From: Rhodothermaceae bacterium
GTDB lineage: Bacteria; Bacteroidota; Rhodothermia; Rhodothermales; Bin80
Direction: 5' to 3'
NCBI GenBank assembly: GCA_009838195.1
Contig: VXSC01000019.1
Span: 1 to 64,000 of the forward strand
Length of the DNA stretch: 64,000 nucleotides
This document shows positions 56,804 through 64,000 of the stretch, one piece after another. The position numbers and the translations under genes were made by a program. A model generated the notes under the pieces. The model was not told the origin of the DNA, did no database searches, and saw only the letters and a program-made list of their open reading frames with translations. Numbering within the stretch: the first letter of the stretch is position 1; every line of letters begins with the position of its first letter.

Positions 56804-57918
56804 AAGTACTGGCACTTGAGCCATGGTATGGTGGTTCGCACCGAAATTTTGTAAGCGGACTCATTCAAAATAGCCGCCACGAGTATGAACTCGTAACTAT
56901 GGCATCAAGATTTTGGAAGTGGAGGCTTCAGGGTGGGGCCCAGACACTTGCACGGAAATCCAGGCAACTGATCGCAGATGGTTTTCAGCCCGATGTGATC
57001 TTGGCTTCCAGCATGGTCAATCTGCCGGCGTTTTTGGCCCTGGTCCGAAAAGAGATCGGTAGCGTGCCAGTAATTTATTATTTGCACGAAAATCAACTGA
57101 CCTATCCGCTTTCGAGTGAGGAGAAGCGGGATTTATCGTATGCGTATATCAATTACCTCTCATGTCTGGCAGCGGATCAGGTTGTCTTCAATACAGAGTT
57201 TCACTACAAAGAATTTATCCGTGCTCTTCCTGGCCTATTGCGAGTATTTCCAGACTATACTCATTTGCACACCGTATCAGAAATCCAAGCAAAGAGTCGG
57301 GTCATGCATCTGGGAATGGATCTTCAAGCACATGCGAGCTATGCCAGCACAGGGGATACGAGAGATGGTCCACCGATCGTACTCTGGAATCAGCGTTGGG
57401 AGTATGACAAGAATCCAGAAGCTTTCTTCAGGATCATGAACCGCCTGGATGATGCAGGTTGCCGGTTTCGGTTGATTCTTGCAGGTAAGCGTTTTGAAGA
57501 GCAGCCATCTGAATTCGATGTTGCATTTGAACGTTACGCCGAGCGAATTCTACACTACGGATATGCAGAGGATTTTGAGGAGTACAGCCGTTTGTTGCAT
57601 CGTGCAGATATTGTCGTATCAACCGCGATTCACGAATTTTTTGGAATCGCAATGATGGAAGCCATCTATTGCGGGTGTCATCCCCTGCTACCGAATCGTT
57701 TGAGTTATCCGGAATTGATTCCAGAAAATCTACATAAGCCACTACTGCATGCTCCCATCCTTTATGAAACGGAGGAAGAGTTGTTTTCAATTTTGAAGGG
57801 GATGTTGACCGGTGAAGAGCATCCACTTCCCACCAGCACACTTCGAGGGATCGTAGCCCGTCTTGATTGGTCGGTTCATGTAGAGCAATATGATGCTCTG
57901 ATAGAGTCTTTAGTGTGA
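56800..57918 (+). CDS. DUF3524 glycosyltransferase (tRNA-queuosine mannosyltransferase-like)
   Basis: A 372-residue GT-B glycosyltransferase. The opening LALEPWYGGSHRNFVSGLIQ and WKWRLQGGAQTLA are the DUF3524 signature, shared with the animal enzyme QTMAN (GTDC1) that mannosylates queuosine in tRNA-Asp. The C-terminal half holds LWNQRWEYDKNPEAFFRI and HEFFGIAMMEAIYCGCHPLLP, a GT4-like donor site with the Glu of EAI. Bacterial members' substrates are not settled, so the queuosine role is inference. Confidence 0.82.
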   Translation: MKVLALEPWYGGSHRNFVSGLIQNSRHEYELVTMASRFWKWRLQGGAQTLARKSRQLIADGFQPDVILASSMVNLPAFLALVRKEIGSVPVIYYLHENQLTYPLSSEEKRDLSYAYINYLSCLAADQVVFNTEFHYKEFIRALPGLLRVFPDYTHLHTVSEIQAKSRVMHLGMDLQAHASYASTGDTRDGPPIVLWNQRWEYDKNPEAFFRIMNRLDDAGCRFRLILAGKRFEEQPSEFDVAFERYAERILHYGYAEDFEEYSRLLHRADIVVSTAIHEFFGIAMMEAIYCGCHPLLPNRLSYPELIPENLHKPLLHAPILYETEEELFSILKGMLTGEEHPLPTSTLRGIVARLDWSVHVEQYDALIESLV

Positions 57919-57938
57919 ACGAGACGGCGTTGTCTCGT
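57919..57938 (+). terminator. Stem-loop at the stop of the DUF3524 gene
   Basis: ACGAGAC (57919-57925) and GTCTCGT (57932-57938) form a perfect 7-base-pair stem with a 6-base loop immediately after the stop codon. No T-run follows; it may be a weak terminator or 3' stabiliser. Confidence 0.45.
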
Positions 57939-58161
57939 GTGGGGGTGGGAGAGTATGGGAAGGAAATGGTGGAGGCAGCTCCGAGGAAAGCTCTGTGGTT
58001 GCCAGGTTTTTGCGAGAGACGCGCTGGTCGGTTCATTTGATAATGCTGTCTGGTTGGGACTACTAATCCGGCTGGACTCACTCACGAAGGGGACAGAGTA
58101 CCCCGAAATAACCCCCTAGTGGGGAACCATCTGCAGCCATTCTGATCTGATTCGAAATCCC

Positions 58162-58169
58162 TATTTTTG
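58162..58169 (+). promoter_or_regulatory. TAnnTTTG element before the MazG-like gene
   Basis: TATTTTTG is a perfect match to the Bacteroidota downstream promoter box and lies 21 bases before the ATG at 58191. The upstream TTTG box is poor (ATTC at 19 bases), so strength is uncertain. The leader would be very short. Confidence 0.45.
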
Positions 58170-58190
58170 TAAAAACTCCTATGAACTGCG

Positions 58191-58631
58191 ATGCCAACAG
58201 AACACTATCAGCGTGTAAAAACTTTTATGGAGAAGGTCGGCCAAGAGACCCCAACAGAAGTAGTGGTTCCAGATGAACATACACGGCTGCTTCGTGCTCG
58301 TTTGATTCTTGAGGAAGCATTGGAAACCGTGCATGCCCTTGGTATCTCGGTTCGAGTTCAGGGGCAGGAGGCAGACATAGATTCGTGTGAGTTTACGCCG
58401 AATAAGCCGGTTGATCTAGAAGGTGTAGCGGATGGGTGTGCCGACATATCTGTGGTAACGATAGGAACCTTGATTGCGTTTGGGATAGAAGATGAGGAAC
58501 TGCTTCGTGAGGTAGATGAGGCGAATTTGCGAAAATTCGGATCCGGCAGTTATGCCCGTGAGGATGGCAAATGGATGAAACCACGAGATTGGACTCCTCC
58601 AAACATAGCAGGTGTGCTAGCGAATCAGTAG
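58191..58631 (+). CDS. MazG/phosphoribosyl-ATP pyrophosphohydrolase-like protein
   Basis: A 146-residue all-alpha NTP pyrophosphohydrolase. The metal motif is split as usual: RLILEEALETVHAL (EExxE) and later VADGCADISVVTIGTLI (the D..D helix), followed by EVDEANLRKFG with conserved Asn and Lys. Members break down non-standard or regulatory NTPs to NMP and pyrophosphate. The linker with RVQGQEADIDSCEFTPN is longer than in minimal MazG. It is transcribed alone, and his genes are absent, so a house-cleaning role is more likely than histidine synthesis. Confidence 0.82.
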   Translation: MPTEHYQRVKTFMEKVGQETPTEVVVPDEHTRLLRARLILEEALETVHALGISVRVQGQEADIDSCEFTPNKPVDLEGVADGCADISVVTIGTLIAFGIEDEELLREVDEANLRKFGSGSYAREDGKWMKPRDWTPPNIAGVLANQ

Positions 58632-58740
58632 GGCGTGGCATGACGGCACAGAAATTCAGCAGATTTGCTTCCGGAATCCTTGGAACAGCATTGTGTTGTA
58701 TTCATTTTTCCGATAAGTGAGAAACACAAAATCAATTTTG

Positions 58741-60213
58741 ATGGACTCGCGCATAAAGTCCAGGGGATTGGTTGAGAGCAAACTCAGGTACAGTATCCGT
58801 AACCTGACAGTTATGGTCGGTAGTCTGCTCTTTGTGGTGCCCAGCGTAGTGGCCCAACGCTCACCTCAGATTGAGGTTGATTATGCGTCTTTTGCCTATG
58901 ATGAGCAAGAGTCCCTGGTAGAACTTTATATGGCGCTAGAGGCGAGTTCCCTTACCTATGCAGCGCAGGATTCGGGGTACAGTATCGCGATTCCATTTCA
59001 TTTGAGTTTGATACGTTCCTCAGCAGATGCGAATCGGGATCTAGCAGAGGATCATCCCGTATGGGTGCAGGAAGATGAACTTCGCTTCTTCGTGCCCGAC
59101 ACATCTTCAATAATTGAGGGGCGAGTTTTTTTACGTCAAACTCGATTCACGGTACTTCCAGGCAAGTATGAGCTACAAGTGGATCTATTGATTGCAGAGC
59201 AGGAAGTGATCCAGTCACGCCGAGACCTAATCATACCTGATTATAGCCAGCGGGAAAACTGTTTGCTTTCAGACATCATCTTGGCTTCCAGTATTGTGGA
59301 TTCGAATGATAACGAGGATCCTCACTACAAAAATGGGTTATCGGTCGTCCCGAATACGAATCAATTGTACGGCGCGGATTCTGCACAACTATTCTATTAT
59401 GTAGAAGCCTATAATACCGCTTGTGCTGCGTCGGATTCAGGTGAGTATACCGTGCTCGTGTATGTCGCAGAAGCAAGTAGTCCAGTCTGGGTTCCGGGCC
59501 TTGAGGAGCGATCTGAACGTAATGTGCGCCAGACAGATGTTCTCGTTGGTTCATTTGATTTGTCTGACCTTAGATCGGGGACTTATTTCCTGCACGTAGC
59601 AATTCTGAGTAGTACCAATGAGACTGTAGTAGAAGAGAGTCGAAAATTCTTTGTTTTCAATCCATCCGTAAATACTCTCCAGTCCGATATGATTACGGGT
59701 GACGAGACGTTTGAGACAAGTAGTTATGCAACTATGACGGAGGAAGAAATAGAAAGGAGATTGAAGTATATTCAAGTCATTGCGAATGACCAGGAGTCCA
59801 GACAGATTCGACGTGTTCAAGATTTGGATGAGCGAAGGAGATTATTAATGGATTTCTGGGAGGTACGTGATCCAACTCCCGGGGCAGAGGGGAATGAGTT
59901 CCGGGATGAGTTCTATCGTTTGTTGATGTATGCCAATGAACGCTATTCTGCTCACCGAGTCGAAGGATGGGAGACGGACCGCGGAAATACCCTTCTAAGG
60001 TATGGCAGGCCAACAAATATTGGATCGAATATGTACGAGCGGGGACGAAAGCCATACGAGATATGGAAGTACAATAACATTCCCGGTGAGGGACAGGCTG
60101 AGTTTATATTTGCGGATTTAGATGGATTTGGCGATTTCGAATTGATTCATTCTACGGTTGCGGGCGAGCGTAAACTCCCCGATTGGCCCCAAAGAATTTC
60201 CGATAGGTATTGA
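58741..60213 (+). CDS. GWxTD domain protein
   Basis: A 490-residue exported protein with a signal sequence after a basic start (MVGSLLFVVPSVVAQ). The N-terminal two thirds are beta-rich. The C-terminal GWxTD domain (about 340-490) has RRLLMDFWEVRDPTPG, the name motif GWETD and the LLRYGRPTNIGS, YEIWKYNN segments. The domain is found in Bacteroidota and Acidobacteria with no known function. ATG 58741 is preferred to GTG 58717. asnS starts one base after its stop, so the genes are linked in translation. Confidence 0.88.
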   Translation: MDSRIKSRGLVESKLRYSIRNLTVMVGSLLFVVPSVVAQRSPQIEVDYASFAYDEQESLVELYMALEASSLTYAAQDSGYSIAIPFHLSLIRSSADANRDLAEDHPVWVQEDELRFFVPDTSSIIEGRVFLRQTRFTVLPGKYELQVDLLIAEQEVIQSRRDLIIPDYSQRENCLLSDIILASSIVDSNDNEDPHYKNGLSVVPNTNQLYGADSAQLFYYVEAYNTACAASDSGEYTVLVYVAEASSPVWVPGLEERSERNVRQTDVLVGSFDLSDLRSGTYFLHVAILSSTNETVVEESRKFFVFNPSVNTLQSDMITGDETFETSSYATMTEEEIERRLKYIQVIANDQESRQIRRVQDLDERRRLLMDFWEVRDPTPGAEGNEFRDEFYRLLMYANERYSAHRVEGWETDRGNTLLRYGRPTNIGSNMYERGRKPYEIWKYNNIPGEGQAEFIFADLDGFGDFELIHSTVAGERKLPDWPQRISDRY

Positions 60214-60214
60214 C

Positions 60215-61714
60215 GTGGAAACAACAACAATAGAATCACTCTCAAAGCAGATTGGACAGACAGCTACTCTGCGGGGTTGGTTGCAGCAAAAACGTGGTTC
60301 CAAGGGACTTTTCTTTCTGGTTCTCCGTGATGGGACAGGTCAAGTCCAGTGTGTAGTGAATCAGCAGAATGTAGATGCGTCTTCATGGGAACATGCTTCT
60401 GTTGCAACTCAGGAGACATCACTGGTGATCAAAGGGGAAGTCCAGAAGGATGAACGTCAGGTTGGGGGTGTGGAAGTGCAGGTTTCGAGCATTGACGTAA
60501 TCCAGATCGTAAGCGACTATCCAATTACTCCCAAGTCACATGGAGTAGAATTTTTGATGGATCGGCGTCATCTCTGGCTTCGAAGTCGGCGCCCCTGGGC
60601 GGTGATGCGTATTCGAAACCGCATCATTATGAGCATACACAATTTCTTTCAGGAGCGTGGTTTTCTTCAGATGGATGCTCCGCTTCTTACAAAGAATGCG
60701 GTGGAAGGAACCAGTACGCTCTTTGAGATTGACTATTTCGGGAGTTCAGCATATCTGACACAGAGTGGCCAGCTTCATGGGGAAGTTATGGCAATGGCTT
60801 TCAATAAGATCTATACCTTCGGCCCTGTTTTTCGTGCGGAAAAATCAAAGACACGGAGGCATCTGACTGAATTCTGGATGATAGAGCCCGAAATGGCATT
60901 TTATGATCTGGAAATGAATATGACGCTAGCAGAGGACTTTCTGGTTCGGATTGCTTCGGATGCGGTGTCTGACTGTGAAGAGGAACTCGAGCTATTGGGA
61001 CGGGATCTGGACGCACTGTACCGAATTCAGACACCATTTCCGCGCTTGACGTACAGCGAAGCCGTGGAGCTTATTCGAAGCGAAAAAACCCGGCTCCTGA
61101 TTGAAGAAAGGCAACAAGGGTTACGCGGTGAGAAATCAGATCTCGAAAACGAGTGCGCACAGAACAAAGAGATTTATGGGCGCTCAAAGGAGTGGAAGAA
61201 GCGTCGTATTGATGCGCGTGAGATTGAGATCAATACTCGTCTTGATCAGATCGAGGAAGAACTGCGGAACTTACCTCAGTGGTGGCAATCAGCGGCTGAG
61301 TTTGAATGGGGTAAAGATTTTGGCGGTAGCGACGAGACATTATTAACTTGGCATTTTGATCGCCCAATTATTGTGCATCGTTATCCAGAAGCCGTCAAAG
61401 CGTTCTATATGAAGCGCGATCCAGAAGATGACCGCCTAGCACTTGGGATGGATGTTCTTGCTCCTGAAGGTTTTGGAGAGATTATTGGTGGTGGCCAACG
61501 CGCAGATGATTTGGCTTTTTTAGAGGAACAGGTGAGACGGCATAATCTTCCTCAGGAAGCTTTTGAATGGTATTTTGATCTTCGCCGATATGGCAGTGTG
61601 CCCCACAGCGGCTTTGGTCTGGGCCTTGAACGGACGGTTGCATGGGTTTGCGGACTTGAACATATCCGGGAAACGATTCCGTTTCCTCGAACACTCGGAC
61701 GACTCACACCATAG
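60215..61714 (+). CDS. asnS: Asparagine-tRNA ligase with coiled insertion
   Basis: AsnRS charges tRNA-Asn. About 499 residues from GTG 60215: an OB-fold anticodon domain (TATLRGWLQQKRGSKGLFF) then a class II core with FRAEKSKTRRHLTEFWMIEP (motif 2, AsnRS-type rather than AspRS) and GFGLGLERTVAWVCGL (motif 3). Between about residues 289 and 361 there is a charged, helical insert (RLLIEERQQGLRGEKSDLEN onward) not found in E. coli AsnRS. The nitroreductase gene follows after 2 bases. Confidence 0.93.
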   Translation: METTTIESLSKQIGQTATLRGWLQQKRGSKGLFFLVLRDGTGQVQCVVNQQNVDASSWEHASVATQETSLVIKGEVQKDERQVGGVEVQVSSIDVIQIVSDYPITPKSHGVEFLMDRRHLWLRSRRPWAVMRIRNRIIMSIHNFFQERGFLQMDAPLLTKNAVEGTSTLFEIDYFGSSAYLTQSGQLHGEVMAMAFNKIYTFGPVFRAEKSKTRRHLTEFWMIEPEMAFYDLEMNMTLAEDFLVRIASDAVSDCEEELELLGRDLDALYRIQTPFPRLTYSEAVELIRSEKTRLLIEERQQGLRGEKSDLENECAQNKEIYGRSKEWKKRRIDAREIEINTRLDQIEEELRNLPQWWQSAAEFEWGKDFGGSDETLLTWHFDRPIIVHRYPEAVKAFYMKRDPEDDRLALGMDVLAPEGFGEIIGGGQRADDLAFLEEQVRRHNLPQEAFEWYFDLRRYGSVPHSGFGLGLERTVAWVCGLEHIRETIPFPRTLGRLTP

Positions 61715-61716
61715 GA

Positions 61717-62379
61717 ATGGAACGTTATCCACAGAGGCCGCTACAGTTTACTCCACGGTTGCCGGAAGAAATGTTAGCGCGGGCCGAGCAATTCCGTGCA
61801 CTGATGCAGCAGCGGCGTTCTGTCCGCACATTCAGTAGCCGTCCAGTCCCTCGTGAGTTGATTGAACAGGCGATTCTGACCGCCGGCACGGCTCCTAGCG
61901 GAGCGCATCGGGAGCCGTGGCATTTTGTTGCTGTGAATGATCCTAGAATACAATCGGAGATTCGAAGAGCTGCCGAAAAAGAAGAGCGCGAGAGCTACAA
62001 GCGGCGAATGTCTAAGGAATGGTTGGATGCCCTTCACCCACTTGGCACCGACTGGAACAAGCCGTTTCTTGAAATGGCTCCCTGGTTGGTGGTCTGTTTT
62101 GCCAAGAATATTGGTGATGACGGAATGAAAAATTATTATGTTCAAGAGAGTTGTGGAATTGCCTGCGGATTATTCATCGCCGCGATCCACAATATGGGCT
62201 TGGTGACACTGACTCATACTCCTAGCCCAATGCGATTCCTGGGTGACATCCTTAAGAGACCCAAACATGAAAGGGCCTATATTCTCTTTCCTGTGGGATA
62301 CCCTGCGGAGGGTGTGATGGTACCGGATCTAAAACGAAAAAGCCAGGAACAGTTAGTTACCTGGCAAGAACGCGATTAA
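61717..62379 (+). CDS. Nitroreductase family FMN oxidoreductase
   Basis: A 220-residue flavoprotein of the nitroreductase fold. The FMN-phosphate site is QQRRSVRTFSSRPVPRELIE, followed by TAPSGAHREPWHFVAV, and the C-terminal part has VQESCGIACGLFIAAIHNMG. Close relatives include iodotyrosine deiodinase-like and BluB-like enzymes; TPSPMRFLGDIL resembles the deiodinase group. NAD(P)H reduces the FMN. It ends the GWxTD-asnS operon and converges with glnA across a strong hairpin. Confidence 0.9.
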   Translation: MERYPQRPLQFTPRLPEEMLARAEQFRALMQQRRSVRTFSSRPVPRELIEQAILTAGTAPSGAHREPWHFVAVNDPRIQSEIRRAAEKEERESYKRRMSKEWLDALHPLGTDWNKPFLEMAPWLVVCFAKNIGDDGMKNYYVQESCGIACGLFIAAIHNMGLVTLTHTPSPMRFLGDILKRPKHERAYILFPVGYPAEGVMVPDLKRKSQEQLVTWQERD

Positions 62380-62385
62380 GCAGGG

Positions 62386-62424
62386 CCTTCGGGATCCTTA
62401 CCCATACAGCAAGGATCCCGAAGG
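62386..62424. terminator. Bidirectional stem-loop between nitroreductase and glnA
   Basis: A perfect 14-base-pair inverted repeat CCTTCGGGATCCTT (62386-62399) and AAGGATCCCGAAGG (62411-62424) with an 11-base loop lies between two convergent genes, 6 bases past one stop and 13 past the other. There is no clear T-run, but the strength and position suggest it ends both transcripts. Confidence 0.7.
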
Positions 62425-62437
62425 AAGCGGGTTTGGA

Positions 62438-64000
62438 TTAGTGCACAAAGAGAATCTCACTGTAATTTGGCAGTGGCCACTTATCGTGTGGCGTTAGGCC
62501 TTCCAGTGCATCCGCAGCTTGCCGAACTTTGAGCATAGCAGGAATGACATTGTCTTTCTTGTGCTGTGCATTTTCGTGCAGATCGTCAACATGTACGTCT
62601 AGTTGTTCGGTCAATTCATCTACTGCACTAACCAGTTCGGAAAGGCGGCGATTGACCGATTCTGCAGTGTGAGCAGCGGGAGACACAGCTTTCGACTTCA
62701 GACCGGCTTTTGAAGAATGAAGCGAGATCTGTAAGAGTTCATTCAGGTACTCAAAGCCTGCCGGTATGATTTGTGTCCGAACCAGGTTTTCCAGCGTCCT
62801 CCCTTCGATATCAATTGCCATCTCATATTGTTCAAAGGCAACTTCCTTACGAGCTTCTAGCTCCGCGGCACTTAGAATGCCAAAAGAAGAGAACAGTGCA
62901 ACGTTCTTTTCAGAATCAAAATGCTGGAGTGCATCAACACTTGTGCGCAGGTTCAACAAGCCACGTTCTTCGGCCTCTTCATGCCATGCCTCTGCGTAGT
63001 TGTCTCCTTCAAACAGGATAGATTGAGACTCCATCGCAATTTTGCTTAGAAGGTCAAGCACCGTTTTCTTGAAAACCTCAGGATCATTCTTGTCTTTTCC
63101 ACGGAGAGCATCACGCAGGCTGTTTGCAAAGTCCCGCAGGGATTCAGCAACGGTCGCGTTCAATACAACATTCGGGAAGGCCAGTCCCTGGCTTGATCCC
63201 ACGGCACGGAATTCGAATTTATTGCCCGTGAAAGCAAACGGGGAGGTGCGGTTACGGTCACCTGCGTGCTTCGGAACTAGTGGCAACATACTTACCCCCA
63301 GAAACAGGTCGGTATCTTTGGCCGATGTTAGTTCATCGCCATTGATCAGTTTTTGGTATAGATCATATAGCTGCGAGCCAAGGAAAACACTCAGGATCGC
63401 CGGTGGTGCTTCGTTCGCTCCCAGACGGTGGTCATTACCTGCAGAAGTCACGGATAGCCGAAGCAGGTCTTGATGTCTATAGACGGCACGGATCACTGCC
63501 GTGCAGAAAATCAGAAAAGTAAGATTCTCGTGAGGCGCGTGACCAGGGTCCAACAGGTTCTCTCCTTCATCAGTTGAGATTGACCAGTTGATATGCTTAC
63601 CGGAGCCGTTCAGATCAGCAAACGGTTTCTCGTGCAAGAGAGCTACCAGCCCATGTTTACGCGCAATCCGCTTGAGCGTAATCATGATGAGATGCTGATG
63701 ATCTGAGGCGATCCCGCTGGTTTCGAATACAGGAGCGAGTTCGTACTGACTGGGTGCTACTTCGTTATGCCTTGTCTTGACGGGGATCCCGAGGCGGTAG
63801 AGTTCTTTTTCTGCATCCAACATACAGGAAAGCTGTCTGCCTGGGATTTCGCCGAAGTAGTGGTCATCCAATTGCTGTCCCTTGGGTGGGTTCGCACCAA
63901 GGAGGGTCCGTCCTGTGTTCACTAGGTCTGGTCGGCGATAAAAATATTCTTCATCAATCAGGAAATATTCCTGTTCTGCTCCGACCGTCGTTTGCACACG
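62438..64000 (-). CDS. glnA: Glutamine synthetase type III (GSIII), C-terminal part
   Basis: The C-terminal 520 residues of a type III glutamine synthetase; the N-terminus lies beyond the right edge and the frame is open to 64000. Seen here are [55 protein letters not shown] (the nucleotide-binding loop) and the [20 protein letters not shown] region. GSIII proteins are about 700-730 residues and act as large rings making glutamine from glutamate and ammonia. The type is common in Bacteroidota. The hairpin at 62386-62424 follows the stop. Confidence 0.95.
   Translation of the reverse strand, partial: RVQTTVGAEQEYFLIDEEYFYRRPDLVNTGRTLLGANPPKGQQLDDHYFGEIPGRQLSCMLDAEKELYRLGIPVKTRHNEVAPSQYELAPVFETSGIASDHQHLIMITLKRIARKHGLVALLHEKPFADLNGSGKHINWSISTDEGENLLDPGHAPHENLTFLIFCTAVIRAVYRHQDLLRLSVTSAGNDHRLGANEAPPAILSVFLGSQLYDLYQKLINGDELTSAKDTDLFLGVSMLPLVPKHAGDRNRTSPFAFTGNKFEFRAVGSSQGLAFPNVVLNATVAESLRDFANSLRDALRGKDKNDPEVFKKTVLDLLSKIAMESQSILFEGDNYAEAWHEEAEERGLLNLRTSVDALQHFDSEKNVALFSSFGILSAAELEARKEVAFEQYEMAIDIEGRTLENLVRTQIIPAGFEYLNELLQISLHSSKAGLKSKAVSPAAHTAESVNRRLSELVSAVDELTEQLDVHVDDLHENAQHKKDNVIPAMLKVRQAADALEGLTPHDKWPLPNYSEILFVH

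Noticed and set aside
57914..58119. Short plus-strand frames after the DUF3524 gene, including one starting GTG that overlaps its stop
   Set aside because: 41 and 60 codons, no homology recognised, two competing frames, and a hairpin sits at the start; more likely untranslated.

Overview
The window reads as a chromosomal segment of a Gram-negative bacterium of the Bacteroidota/Rhodothermota type. Supporting signs are a DUF4270 lipoprotein beside a short glycogen-synthase-like protein, a GWxTD-domain protein, a type III glutamine synthetase, an LptD-type outer-membrane protein, a 31-residue AURKAIP1/COX24 (mS38-like) basic protein, and at least three promoters resembling the Bacteroidota form (TTTG, about 19 bases, TAnnTTTG). 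No rRNA, tRNA, CRISPR array, prophage or insertion sequence was seen. One RNA gene is clear: tmRNA (ssrA), with tag ANDYSYAMAA and its own terminator.

Layout. 1-14 kb: a broken or partial sulfatase at the left edge, a class A penicillin-binding protein, a rhomboid protease, ispG, a secreted beta-propeller, the VWA protein-rsmA-mgtE operon, then purE and ftsK. 14-15 kb: a small decayed patch with an AbrB-type antitoxin and what looks like the stub of its VapC toxin. 15-20 kb: operon HesB/IscA protein-clpC-tyrA-gcvT. 20-30 kb: M20 peptidase, rsgA, a small acidic protein, lon, cysteine synthase-DUF3467, an LptF/LptG permease, sucC-GNAT. 29.5-35 kb: operon eno-FtsB/DivIC-like-ROK kinase-lptD. 35-40 kb: operon of a glycogen-synthase-like domain, DUF4270 lipoprotein, outer-membrane barrel and TPR protein. 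40-42 kb: a NagB-PIG-L fusion and msrA.

42.4-51.7 kb is the most interesting stretch. It holds an exported DUF1080 protein, two Tat-signal Gfo/Idh/MocA proteins, a sugar-epimerase-like TIM barrel, an ApbE flavin transferase, a membrane Fe-S (CCG-domain) oxidoreductase and a glycosyltransferase. DUF1080, Gfo/Idh and TIM-barrel proteins together are the parts list of 3-keto-glycoside processing. Here most carry export signals, and one Gfo/Idh protein lacks the usual catalytic lysine and histidine and sits in a tight operon with ApbE and the Fe-S protein. I propose this as a candidate envelope sugar-oxidation module linked to membrane electron transfer; the link is inference.

51.7-64 kb: tmRNA, an alpha/beta hydrolase-lipoprotein pair, the mS38-like gene, YtxH-YaaA-TSUP transporter, an orphan ABC ATPase, a DUF3524 glycosyltransferase, a MazG-like protein, the GWxTD-asnS-nitroreductase operon, and the C-terminal part of glnA (type III), cut by the right edge.
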